This document shows, piece after piece, positions 52,785 through 63,474 of a DNA stretch of 64,000 bases; within the stretch, counting starts at the first letter, position 1, and each line of letters opens with the position of its first letter. The DNA lies in the NCBI RefSeq assembly GCF_022539315.1, contig NC_066319.1:30342093-30406092 (forward strand). The letters are read 5' to 3'. The stretch is from Serinus canaria (lineage: Eukaryota > Chordata > Aves > Passeriformes > Fringillidae). A program made the position numbers and the translations under genes. Under the pieces are notes generated by a model. The model worked only from the letters and a program-made list of their open reading frames with translations, ran no database searches and was not told where the DNA came from.

Positions 52785-53331
52785 ACTGAAGAACAAACGA
52801 GCCTCTCTGAAGAGCAGCTTAAGACCCTTCTGGAAGAATGTATGCAGCCTCAGAGAACAATAAGTAACGTTACCATGCCACAGTCTCAGGAATCTCTTTC
52901 TTTTGGATTAAGTCCCCCTTGTTACACAAGTCAAGACTCCACTCTTCACTCCACATCTAGTCTTTCCAAAATGTTAGTTGAAGACCATATTGTCGGGCTG
53001 TTAATGGCTCAGGAAAAGGCTGGCCTAGAAGACAAAAGCTTATGTGTTAATGCAGAGAGCAAAATCCCTGGCTACTATACTGGCAAAGCATTGGCTGGTA
53101 GTCACTTATCAAAGGATTCACTGGCCCAAACAGAGGAACCTGATGACCTAGAAGGTTTACAGAAGATGGAAGATAAGAGTATTACTGAAGGTTACTTTAT
53201 GTCAAGAGCACTCAACACAAAAAGATTGAAGAAACCTTCTTTCTTGGGTGAACCATTATATTGCACCAGCCCGAACAATGAGCCATCCACAGAGGCTGAC
53301 ATTCTCAGCATACCACTGCAAACCAAAGGAG
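52785..53331 (+). CDS. FSIP1: FSIP1 long C-terminal coding exon
   Basis: The acceptor is tttttttttttcag|ACT and entry is in phase 0. The peptide starts TEEQTSLSEEQLKTLLEEC, matching human LSEEQLKCLLDEC as I remember it. It continues through a serine/threonine-rich low-conservation part, then EDHIVGLLMAQEK, IPGYYTGKALAGSHLSKDSL (human KGYYLTKALTGHNMSEAL) and EGYFMSRALNTKRLKKPSFL then GEPLY (human DYFMSKTLGIGRLKRPSF then LDDPLY). GYYTGKAL (residues 96-103 of the exon) and GYFMSRAL (136-143) look like an internal repeat. The exon is given as ending at the donor GGAG|gtgaga (phase 1), joining the exon at 56220. The alternative is reading on to a stop at 53358-53360, with ten extra residues after GlyGly. 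Confidence 0.9.
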
Positions 53332-53360
53332 GTGAGACTCTTAACAACCCTTTAGAATAG
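53332..53360 (+). CDS. FSIP1: alternative FSIP1 C-terminal read-through to TAG
   Basis: If the donor at 53332 is not used, the frame continues as GGETLNNPLE and stops at TAG 53358-53360. That tail length (32 residues after the conserved GEPLY) is close to the human tail as I remember it (about 38). A possible poly(A) signal AATAAA lies at 53894-53899, followed by a G/T-rich stretch. This ending and the spliced ending may both exist; the sequence alone does not settle which is major. Confidence 0.45.
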
Positions 53361-53893
53361 GCTTTTGATTATAATGAAAAAACCTAAGCAGGTTCTCACC
53401 AAAGGTATGCACCAATACACACTGATTATTACGGTGGGACAAGAATGTTCTTTTAGAAAACATAAAAATGTGCCAAAAGTAATAGACACAAAGTTACAGA
53501 ATGTTTATTAAAATTCTTACCCCAAAATAATTGACTAGGAGTTTTATGAAATATATCATTGATATTGATTAATTCTGTCAACTGGAAAACAGTGTTGAAA
53601 AGACATATGGATTATTTTTTGGTAGTAGAAAGTCACGTTCACTGTTCTGTGGAGAGCAAATATTCTCGCAGTAGCTGGTACAAAAATTCACATGAAAATC
53701 CAAGTGTTTCATGAAAGTTTTTAATAAGGTAAACTCGGTCATATAGAAAAAAACATGAACTGGCCACATTAAAGATAATAAACTGCTTTTAGGGAGTTCA
53801 AATATACACACATAAAATACCAAAATTAATAATACTGAACAATTACTTTTAGTTTGGTAAAAGAAAGAATAGACTTTAATCAGCAAAAAAAAA

Positions 53894-53899
53894 AATAAA
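53894..53899 (+). promoter_or_regulatory. candidate poly(A) signal for the read-through FSIP1 form
   Basis: AATAAA followed within 20 bases by a G/T-rich stretch (CTCTGGTGTT, later GTTGTGG). It would give a 3' UTR of about 550 bases for the transcript stopping at 53360. It sits in an A-rich context, so it may be chance. Confidence 0.4.
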
Positions 53900-54683
53900 T
53901 TCTCTCTGGTGTTATAAAACAGTTGTGGAAATGTCTCTTGGGTTTTTTTTTTTATGGTCTTTACTTATATGTCATTACATAGTGATATTGTAATCTAAAT
54001 CTATATTTAGATTTTTAACCTAAGACGAGTTCTCTTCCTGGAAGGCCAGCTATTCAAATAAGCCAGATTTTAGGCAGGTAAACCTTTTGTTTTTTTTAAT
54101 AAAAGTTTTGACAGCATAAAATTTGTGATTATAGTGCTAGAATCTAATCTTACTAGAAATCAATACATTTTGCTATGTTTGTCAATTGGTCTTTTTTGTA
54201 CTGGCAATCTGTTCTGGATTTAGGTTTTTTTTTTACATACATCAGTAATTAAGAAGAACATTCTAATATCCCTCTGCTATGTTATAATTTCCTAATTATG
54301 ATCACAACACTTTATTTGATTGTTTGTACTAAATCTTTCTACAGTGATGGAATTTTAATATTTTTCAATGTGATTCCACCTGTCAGAATGCAGGAAGTCT
54401 TGGTATTGCTGTTTTTACACTGCTAGACATAGTTGATATCCATACTTACCTGCACTACTTTCCCCTTAGGACATTTAAGTGCTAGCTTCTACATGAAGAA
54501 AAAAAAAACAGTACCTGTAGAAAAGGTTGGGTGGTTTTAGTTTGGTTTTTTTTTTCCCTGGCAGCTGATAAGGTAAATTATCAGTTACCTTCACAAGCTG
54601 TCTTTGCTCTTCATGTAGATGCAGGCATCACAGGAGCAGAGCGAGGGAAGAGAGTGGTCTGCCCAGAGGAGAGCAGGGTGGCA

Positions 54684-54706
54684 GTGGTGCTCATGGGGAG
54701 CACCAC
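54684..54706. repeat. 9-bp inverted repeat in GC-richer block
   Basis: GTGGTGCTC (54684-54692) and GAGCACCAC (54698-54706) pair perfectly around ATGGG. It lies within a block (about 54590-54790) clearly richer in G and C than its surroundings. Origin unknown; the block may be an old repeat. Confidence 0.7.
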
Positions 54707-56219
54707 AGAGCTCACCTCTGCCAGGGGCAACCTGATCTCATGCAGGAGTAACATGATTACACACTGCACCATCAGGCTTCTTTGGCAACCAACAGTGAGA
54801 AAAACTCAGTAACTTGCTGCCTTTACTTGAGTTAAAATTCTCCTTTAGTGTGAAGGACGTGGTCAGAGCCAAGTGTGAATCAGCCTCAACTACCAGCTCT
54901 CACTATGAGTGTGTTTTAAGAGGGGATGTGTTCAATCAGGGAAAGCACCGTGCCCTGAGACCACTGGGTAGTGAAGTGAGCAGGTAACTGTAGATACAGT
55001 TACTGGGAGGCAATTGTATTGCACAAGATTTTCAATATTAAGTGGATTTCCATATGGGACATCTCACTGTAAAAGTCTACAAGGTGAATGTGTTAACATT
55101 TATCACATAATAATTTAGATATCTTTGAGTCAAAATCATGTGTTTCAGAGTAATGTAATGGGGTATTTCGATTACCTGTTTTCACTAGTGACTGAAACAG
55201 ATGATGAGTAATGTTTAATCCTGTAGAGCTCAAATCTGTATGGTTAATAAGCATCTTGGTTTTTTCTGATGTTTTTGCATACAAATTCTTTTTTCGAGAA
55301 GAGAAGTATTCTGAAATTTCAGTCCCTGATTTTTTTTTCATTTTTTACTAAAAAGCTAATTAATTTGTTTTCTGCAAAGGTGACTCAGTTCTGTCTGAAG
55401 CAATTAGTTCTGGACAGAGGCCAAAGGGTGTGTTATTTATTGAATTTGTAAACTTGCTTAACGTATTCTGTAGATAATTTGCTTGTTAGTTCAGAAATGA
55501 TTAAATGTGCTAATTAAGAAATAGAGATCCCAGTGCTATCCAGTTTAAGGCAAATACATCTGCAGATGAAGGTATGAGAAATGTCAGGTGCTATTTTAAT
55601 TTGAGGGAGGTATTTGCATAGTTGCATTTTATTGTTGTCTTAATTCTAAAGGACATTTAAATATGTATGCAAAACCTTTTGTAAGTAGTTTGATTTTATT
55701 GCCCACTCTACATACAGTTTAAGTTCTTTGTAGTGCTGGCTAAGCAAACAAAATAGTATGAAACTGGTTTGGCACAATTTCAGTTTGGCATTCCTTATGG
55801 TACTGTAGACTGATATAGATTTATTGTAATACATTAAATTATATATATTTCAGGAAAGCGTAATTATTAGCATAATGCATATATATGTATATACATGAAG
55901 GAAACTCTTGTGTGCCTTCAAAGGTAAGTAATGCCTGTTTCTTGAAAGAAGCACTAATCTATACCCAGCTCATATGTATATAAACATAGATGATGTTTAC
56001 TGAGCTTAACAGAATCCAGACTTGCCCAGATGCAGATATGAAAAGGCTGATATTTCTCATAGTTGTATGAGCCAGTAAATTATTATTTCCAGCTCTATTT
56101 TGAGGGGCTATATTAAGTTTTAAGTAGAAGGGTTTTTAATAAACCATTGTTATATTTTGCTCTTGAAAAGAATGTTGTGCTTACAGCAGCTCAGCACCTT
56201 TTTCTTTTTTCTTCTTCAG

Positions 56220-56242
56220 ATCATATGAACATTGAAATTTGA
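56220..56242 (+). CDS. FSIP1: candidate FSIP1 terminal coding exon
   Basis: A very good acceptor (ctttttcttttttcttcttcag, shown as a long pyrimidine tract ending at 56219) precedes ATCATATGAAC. Joined in phase 1 to the donor at 53332, the split codon becomes GAT and the tail reads DHMNIEI followed by TGA at 56240-56242. A canonical AATAAA 108 bases further on, with a T/G-rich downstream region, completes a normal terminal exon. The C-terminal residues are not clearly conserved with human, so support comes from the splice and poly(A) signals rather than homology. Confidence 0.55.
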
Positions 56243-56375
56243 GGGGAGAGTGACTTATGCTTCTCTGCACAACTGTTTTCTGAAGGTGTAGCTAAACCTC
56301 TATCAGTGATATTGCACTGATACAGTATCATATCAAGCAACCTGATGGGAATAAATTATTATAATTGAAAATGTT
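56243..56375 (+). other. FSIP1: candidate FSIP1 3' UTR
   Basis: Sequence from the TGA at 56240-56242 to about 20 bases after the AATAAA at 56350-56355. The end is approximate. A second AATAAA at 56447-56452 could give a slightly longer form. Confidence 0.5.
56350..56355 (+). promoter_or_regulatory. candidate FSIP1 poly(A) signal
   Basis: AATAAA in ATGGGAATAAATTATT, followed 20-45 bases later by TGTTCCTTGAGTTGATTTTT, a good U/GU-rich downstream element. It is 108 bases after the stop of the candidate terminal exon. Confidence 0.55.
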
Positions 56376-56556
56376 CCTTGAGTTGATTTTTTCTTTAGAG
56401 CTAATTATTATTGTTATTGTCATATATTGTTGCAGTTTGGTTTCAAAATAAACTCTTGCATTTCATTAAATTTCCTGGGAGTGTTCTGTCTTATAAAGAA
56501 ATGTACACAGATATTGTGTATCTGTGTGTCTGGTAAGACATATGTATTTGTTTGTA

Positions 56557-56597
56557 AAAAAAAACAAACCAAACCAAAACCAAAAAACCAACCAAAC
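56557..56597. repeat. A/C-rich simple repeat (AAACC-like)
   Basis: Runs of A broken by CC, such as CAAACCAAACCAAAACC. Similar in kind to 19074-19114. Confidence 0.75.
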
Positions 56598-56763
56598 TTG
56601 AAAACTTTAGTATTTACTGATGGGGCTTTATTAGAGAGGGTGTGAAATATATATAATAATTTAATTTTTCTTCACATACACACAGAGTCTAGCTTTTTCA
56701 TAAAGTTAGCTAAATCGTGTCTTCTGTTATTTCAGTGCAGTTTGCTGGAGCTTGCAGCCTGTC

Positions 56764-56783
56764 TGACTCAGAGTCGTGACTCA
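56764..56783. promoter_or_regulatory. paired AP-1/Maf-type motifs
   Basis: Two perfect TGACTCA sites at 56764-56770 and 56777-56783, 13 bases apart start to start, each followed by G (CTGAGTCA on the minus strand, as in NF-E2/Maf sites). A weaker TTACTCAG follows at about 56798. Such clustering is unusual by chance and may mark an enhancer in the FSIP1-THBS1 interval. Binding is inferred only. Confidence 0.4.
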
Positions 56784-57589
56784 GTGAAGCATCCCATTAC
56801 TCAGTTTTTTGCCCCGGGGCTGTCTGTTGGCTGGACCCCTGGTTTGCCAGAAGGCTGGAATTGCACAAGTGCTCTGCTGGATCAGAACATCAGCACTAGT
56901 CTGCTCAGGTCTGCCTGATTCTTGTCTGGGAAAACCACACAGCAAACATTCATGTCTTTGAGTTAGGAAATGCAATTAAACGAGGAAGGATGGCAGTCCC
57001 TGGTGAAGGCTTGGAGGGAGTAGAAGTGGAGGCATTCAGAAGTTTGCCCTAGCAGCTACTGGGTTGTGAAACCGTGTAGTGATGGGGGAGGGGTAATGCA
57101 GCTGGTTTGGGTTTGAGAGAATAGTAACAATTCATTACAGGTTTTTGATTGTCTAGTCTTTAACTAGTATTTTTTCCTGATTTTTTGCTTATTTACTCAG
57201 CTGATGGTCGGTTTCCCATTTCATGTGCTCCAATGTCAGAATAAGAAAACATTATTAAAAAAACATGGTTCATTTTTAAAAGTTTTTTTGAGTGGGGAGA
57301 GATACTCTAGCAAAGAAGACTCAACAGTTATTTTCCCATTGACAATCTCTCTTGTGACTTCTTCACCTAAAAGGACAAATTATTTCTCAGATCCTATATC
57401 GATAGTCATTTAACATTCACCAGAAAAAGATGTAAGGATAGTACATTACTATACATGGGCTTTTATTGCATAGGGCTTACTTGATCTAATATGAATGTTT
57501 AAATGGAGGCACATATTGGCCCAGATTTTAATCTAATTTACAGAGTTGCCAGTGGGATTGGATGCACACTTCTGGGGAAGCTGTAATTG

Positions 57590-57690
57590 TGTGTGTGTAT
57601 ATATATATATATATCTAAAAATTGTATATAATACATATATAATAATTATATATATAATTTTATGTAATTATATATATATATAATTGTGGA
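57590..57690. repeat. (TG)n/(TA)n microsatellite and AT-rich palindromic tract
   Basis: Short GT run followed by TA repeats and several further TATATA blocks separated by AAATTG- and TTATG-type spacers. Self-complementary and probably length-variable. Confidence 0.9.
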
Positions 57691-59681
57691 TATAACAGAG
57701 ATTGGAATCTAACCAATTTGCTTTCAGTTAAAAATCTGAATGGAACATGATCTTTGCAACAAGTCGTTGCCATCTCTTTTTTTACTTTCTGATATTTTTA
57801 CTTGTTCTCCAACAGCAATAACAAAACTTTGCATAGTGGATGTTCTGCACAGGATTACTGTAAGCACATTTCATGGAACTTTTCAAATCTCACCTACGTG
57901 TATTTCTTACTGTAAAACTATTAAGCCTGTGTCATAATTTTTTTAGCATAAATATAATTAAGTCAGTACTGACAAGTGTTTTTAAGAGTATTTTCTGTGC
58001 CTGTATGATAGTCATTCAGAACTGTCTGCTGGCTCTGATCTTTCCACAGTCCAACTATTTTCACATGGAACTTGTGTTTTATAGAGATATTCTCAAAAAC
58101 AGTGTTTCAAGTGCTTGGGCAGTTTTTGAAGAAATCTAAATTCTGTTCAAAGATTATATGTATAATATCTAGAGAACATTAAGAAAAATACTGAATAATT
58201 CCTAACTTTCCTGGTTTATTTTCTTATCTTGAATCTCTTGCTGCTATAAAAAAGCTTTTGCTAGCACACTTAAGAAAGGGTTGCTGTTGCTAACAAAGAT
58301 TTACAACATTCCTGAAGCCACACATCTTTTTATTTGCATCTGGCATTTCAGGGATAAGCAGGTAAGTTTGGATGGATATTGACTTGAAATGTATATTCCT
58401 ACAGGAAGTCTGCAACTTAACTTTTAGTCATGGGAAGTGCTGAGCACCCTGCACCAGTTGAAGTCACTCCAAGCCAAAGGTTGTTTGGAAATATTTTATT
58501 TCTTGCTTGATGTTACAGGTGAAATATCAATTCAAGCCCTCCTTTCTTTTTGCATTCTCAGTTTTAAGTAAAACTGTTGGAAAAAATTATTTGGAAAAAT
58601 ATGGTACTGGTGAGAGGTGGACAATAACAGAGATATTATATAAAATATAGTGACAAGGTCATTTGCTAAAACATCACCAATACTAGGGTAAAAAGAAAGT
58701 TGAGCCCAGGAGGATTCATGGGTTTTTCTTTGTTTTTCCAGTGACTCTGTGTTGTGACCTGCAATAACCCCTCCACTGGGGCCGCCACTTGAATTCCAGC
58801 TGCACTGGAATGTGGCAGCTTCTCCTCAGGGAGTGATGCAGCAGTGATGATTAAGATATTTAAATTCATTTTCTTTTGCAGCCTAACTTGGGATTTGGTA
58901 GCAGGTTTTTTGAAATACATAGCTTCATTTAGTATAAGTTGTATTTGGCAAAAAATTCTGATAACTAACTTCTTTTAATGTCCTCTTTAGCTCCTTTAAT
59001 CCAAAAAATAGGAGAGCACAGGAGACTGATTTTTAAAGTTATCCTTCTGATTTTTGGGCTTTGAGGTGTTTGAGGAACAAGAAGTTTTCTGTATGCATGT
59101 AAATTTATGTTGTTTCTTCTCCTTATCTTTTTTCACAGCACAGATAGATGCTTTATTCCAAAAATTTAATATTGGTGAAGGCAACACAGCCATGAAGAAA
59201 AGATTCTGGTGTGATTCATCTAATTGCTGAGCAATACAGGACCAAATCATTCTGTCTTTGTCACTGAGACCCCTCAGTGATACACAACAGTGCTGGTGTT
59301 TGTGCTGGCCAGTGCTCAGCTGTTGATGCTGATTTTCTTCAGAGGACATGTTTTGATGCTGCCGTGGTTTGCTCTCTTAAATGACAAACTGCATATTTTT
59401 ATCTCTGAAAATGGAAAATTAAGGTGGTTCAATCAATTTCATGAACATAATGTATGTATATTTATAGATATATGCACATATAAATGGTATGTATTAATTG
59501 AATATGTAATATAGAATATGTACTATACATTTGAGTGGGATATTTTAAAGGATTACAGCATTGATTTCAGTACACTGTAATGGTATCAGAAGTTCACTCC
59601 AGCTTTACAGTCATTGTGCAGACTTAGAGTGGCTGAGGGATTTTCATTTCAAAGAGTAGTGGCAAAATATATATCCTGATT

Positions 59682-59696
59682 AAAAAAAAAAAAAAA
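59682..59696. repeat. A15 run
   Basis: Run of 15 A, about 120 bases before a much longer A run. Confidence 0.9.
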
Positions 59697-59816
59697 GTTA
59701 AAAAGTTTTGTGAATCTGGACAACAATAAAACAAGTGAAATTATTCTTTTATGTCCAGAATTCAAGGTTAAATTAAAGCAGTTCTACCAAGAAGTGAAAA
59801 AACTTCTAGTTTTGTC

Positions 59817-59819
<3 letters not shown>

Positions 59820-59861
<42 letters not shown>
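59820..59861. repeat. A42 homopolymer
   Basis: An uninterrupted run of 42 A, the longest homopolymer in the window, followed by GAGGAAAACG and a GC-richer segment. No AATAAA lies 10-30 bases upstream; the nearest is about 90 bases away. No target duplication was seen, so a processed-pseudogene tail is not supported. Confidence 0.95.
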
Positions 59862-59866
<5 letters not shown>

Positions 59867-62800
59867 AAACGCCCCACAGAAATGCTGGGCCTAATGCCTT
59901 TTTCCAAGCCACGTGGGTTGGTGTCTGCTCAGTGGAGCTGTGGTGCATGCTTTCCTTCTCACTTCCCAGGCAGAACTCCTGCAGAGCCAGTGGGCATGCT
60001 GAGCGCAGAGTGAAAACAGGCTGTGCAAAAATTATCTGCTGCACAGATCAGAGAGGAGAGGGCTGCTTAAACATGTCATCAGAGTAACAAGGACTGGTGT
60101 AGAAATGTGAAAAAGTATGCCAGTAAATTCATGTACTGGAAAGGGTGCATTTTACCTCCATAGCAGGGATGGATAAGTGAGAGGCAGTTGTTTGCAATTC
60201 AATTTCTGTGATTTCAGTGACTTTGAGAGTTTTTACATTTTATTAAAACCCCGTATTTGCTGGATAAAATTTCAGCAAATATGAGAGTGCATCTTTTTGT
60301 TATGCTTCTTAAAAAGGCTTTCTAAGCACAGCCTTGGAAAAGATCCCCTCTCTCTTGCTTTTTACATGAAAAAATTTGCCAGAGTTTAGACTTCCAAGTG
60401 TTTTTCCTCCCCCACTTATGAAAAGAGAGTCTCACCTGTGGAGTCTCACAGTGTGAAGGACAGACACAAGACAAGGTGGTTTGGCAGGTCCTCAGGAAGC
60501 TGACGAGTTTGGAGGGTTTATGAAAGCCAGGAAAAATGGTAATTGATTTTTTCTTTAATTTAATTTAATTTTCAACAGATGTGCTTGCTTATTGAGAAAT
60601 AATTGCTCCTTTATTTGTAGTGAGATTTAAAGGTCAGAAAAACTGTTTCCTTTTCAAATAGAATGGAGGCAGCTGAATACTATTAATGCCATAACCTACA
60701 TTTATCCAATTATACGTTTCATTGAGGGATTGGCTAGAATCCAGATGCAGTAGTTGAAATAAAAGGCTCCCTGTCATTTATGTCTATGTGAAATAGTTCA
60801 CTGCTTGCAATTGAATCTGCAATACCTCTTCTGTTTAAAAAAAACCCTGTAAACTGGAATATTCTGGAGTGTGCAGTAACTTGCAGAGTGTTAAAGTGCA
60901 TGAACAATTTTGCATTGTAGGCAGGTATTCTGTATTTAGAACATTTTTTCCCCTAAAAATCTGCTGTTTTCTTGTGGAAATACTGATCTGTGCCATTGTT
61001 TTTTATTGTTTGCTTTGTGTATTTGGTATGCATAGTTTTGGTGGGAAGGGCATTGCTGGAGGCATTCTACCCTAATTTTACAATAACACTAAAATGGTCT
61101 CTCCATACACATTTTGTGAACAGAGCCATCAAGAGACATGGACACAGAGTCTCAGAAGCTCTCAGTGTAGCCTTGTATGTTTTGTCTAGGCTAACAGTTC
61201 TTCACTTTGAAAGCAGGTAAAAAATAAAAGACAAATGATGTCTGGGCTTCCTGGGATTTGTTTAAAATTGAAAATCCAAGTTTCTCTATGATACTTGTCT
61301 AATTTTATGGATTTCCTGTGGAAGATTTATTCTTTAAGACTTCTGCTTGCCAAGCACTTTTTTTTAATGAGTTCTCTCCCTCTTGTCATAACTCTGCTTA
61401 AATATTCATGCAACTTTGTGCACCAGTTTTTTCTCTTCGTAAAAGGTGAGAAATAAGAACCAGAACTCCCATTGTGGATACTTTAAGATGCTTAGTTCTG
61501 CAATCTCAACAGTCCTTTCCAAAATGAATTTATGTTGAAAATCTACCACTTACTGGGGACTTCCCTGCAATATGAGTAAAAAATGCACTATTGTCATTAA
61601 GATGCAGATCTTTCTACACTTATCTCAGTCTTTATCTCCACATAATATCCATATTCTTTATTAATACCTACTGGTTATGCTACCACTCCTGTTGAATATA
61701 GGTTCAGTGTAAATGACCACTTTAAAACTGAAGAAGCCCATTTGCATGGGCTCTGAGAAGACTGTGTTGTGGAAAGAAAATGTGTTCTCTACAATAGCAA
61801 GAAATTAAAAGATTTCTTATGCAGAAATAGTTGGCCAATGCCAAGTAATTTTAGAAGTGGCATGCATTGCTTGGTACACTTACATGTTCCACTGATGAGT
61901 CTGCAGGGAAGTTGGGAACAGCAAATTTCCCACAGGGTTCTCTGCCCTGTGAAGTGTGGCCACCTGCCATGTTCTTCTTTAGTAGTTTCTTTGGGCAAGT
62001 AAAGGCCTAACTTACCTCAACTATAGCTCTTGTGTCCTGCTGAATTCACACCCACCAAGCAACAAGTGGGTGGACTTAGGCTATGGGTTAACACAAAGCA
62101 TATGGCTTGCCTTTTTTATTCCAATGACAAGAAAAGCTGCAAAAATGCATGCATTAAACTAGCATGAAAGTTTGGCATAGCTCTGTCAAGATCATTGGAA
62201 TGGGCTGCCAAGGCTGTCTTCCCCACAGCAGCAGCAGTTCTCTGTTTCAAACTTTGGTTAGACCTACATATATTCCTATATAGATATGTCCAGATATAGA
62301 TACATGCTCAGAAAACTGTTAGTTTTAAGGTATCTCCTTCTTCCTGCAAGTAAATGAAGGGATTTCTCCAGGTTGGAACTATCTTTGTTTTTTATAGTTC
62401 TCAGTCTTCTCGGTGTCTTTTGGAGGCCAGAAGAGTTAAGAGACCAAACCTGCAGGACAAATGGGAGTCCAGGCCCAGGTAAGATCAGATGGGTTACACT
62501 GACAATGCACTCCCACTACCCCATCTCATTCTAGGGAACTCAAGCAGACAGTCCTGTAGCTGATGAGGGCAGAAATTCCTGGCCCTTCATACCAGGTCAG
62601 GAGTTCTTTGCTCTCCTTGTTCTCAGTAGGAAAAAATTCAAATAATACAGGACTGCCCTCAAAAGAGTAGTGACATAGGAGTCTTCATCCTCAGGAAAAG
62701 AAAATGTAAATATTAATTTTCTACACCTGCAGGACGCCCTCACTACATTTCCCATGTGTGTACTTCTGCTACAGCACCTGCCTTTGCTAAGGGGAGCACA

Positions 62801-63340
62801 AGACAAGCGGCTGCTGCAAGTAGAGATTGAGGAGCCAGTCTTGACCATTCTTAGTTTTAGCAGCATGTTCTAGAAGTAGATTGAGTGCCCAGGCATCGGC
62901 TCTTTGATTACACTAGCAGTTTCAGTCATGAGAGTCTGATGCAGCCCCTGCAAACAGCCAATATGCTGCCATGTGAAAGGGGCAGGGCAGGCCTGGCAGG
63001 GCATGACTGCAAAGACTCTTCTGCCTCCTGGCTGCATCAAGGGCAGCAAGGCTTGGAGGTCTTAAAGTCATCAGAATCAAAGGTGCCAGCTGCCCGCGCT
63101 GAGTGACTGCAGCACTGCCTGCAGGTGGGCCAGAGGTTACATGCAGGGGAACAGCTCAGGTGCACTCCCTCAGCACAGCTGTAATGCAGAGTGCAGAGAA
63201 AATCGTGCATGGAAGCCAAATTTGACAGAAATAACACATCAGTGATCCAGAGATGTATTGCAAAACATTAATAAAACCAGAGCACAAAGGTCTAAATATA
63301 AATGTCCTTGGTGGTTTATTGTTCTTTGTATGTAAGAAGC

Positions 63341-63346
63341 TTTATT
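63341..63346 (-). promoter_or_regulatory. candidate THBS1 poly(A) signal
   Basis: AATAAA on the minus strand in the context GTACAATAAAGCTTC. A second AATAAA lies 26 bases further on (63315-63320, in GAACAATAAACCACC). Either could define the transcript end. Confidence 0.5.
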
Positions 63347-63466
63347 GTACAACTTACACAACTTTAGAATGGAAAAAATGGTTAAAAATGTTTACAAAAA
63401 AAAGCATGTTCTTAGAAAATTATGCTAGCAAAAACATTGGGAGGAGGGAAGCAAAAAAATCTTCAG

Positions 63467-63474
63467 TGTGCAAA
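63467..63474 (-). promoter_or_regulatory. miR-19 8-mer seed match
   Basis: The minus strand reads GAAGTTTGCACACTG; TTTGCACA is the perfect 8-mer target for miR-19a/b. It lies about 120 bases upstream of the candidate poly(A) signal. Repression of thrombospondin-1 by miR-19 is established in mammals; conservation in this species is inferred. Confidence 0.5.

Larger units (their letters stand above)
53361..56219 (+). other. FSIP1: FSIP1 last intron or 3' flank
   Basis: If the donor at 53332 is used, this is an intron of about 2.9 kb; otherwise the first 550 bases are 3' UTR. It contains A and T runs at 53886-53895 and 53942-53952, candidate poly(A) signals at 53894 and about 54102, and a GC-richer block at 54590-54790 with a stem-loop at 54684-54706. 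No other exon was seen. Confidence 0.6.
56376..63314. other. intergenic region between FSIP1 and the probable THBS1 3' end
   Basis: About 7 kb with no recognised gene. It holds an A/C simple repeat, paired AP-1 motifs (56764-56783), an AT microsatellite (57590-57690), A runs (59682-59696 and 59820-59861) and GC-richer patches at 59870-60060 and 62400-63200. The frame at 59710-60087 is produced by the A run (a poly-lysine stretch) and is not a gene. No CR1 or LTR was recognised here. Confidence 0.5.

Noticed and set aside
59700..59861. Processed pseudogene ending in poly(A)
   Set aside because: No coding similarity upstream, no AATAAA at the right distance and no target-site duplication seen.
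59710..60087. Open frames across the A42 run (125 codons plus, 86 codons minus)
   Set aside because: The central poly-lysine or poly-phenylalanine comes from the homopolymer; no support as a gene.
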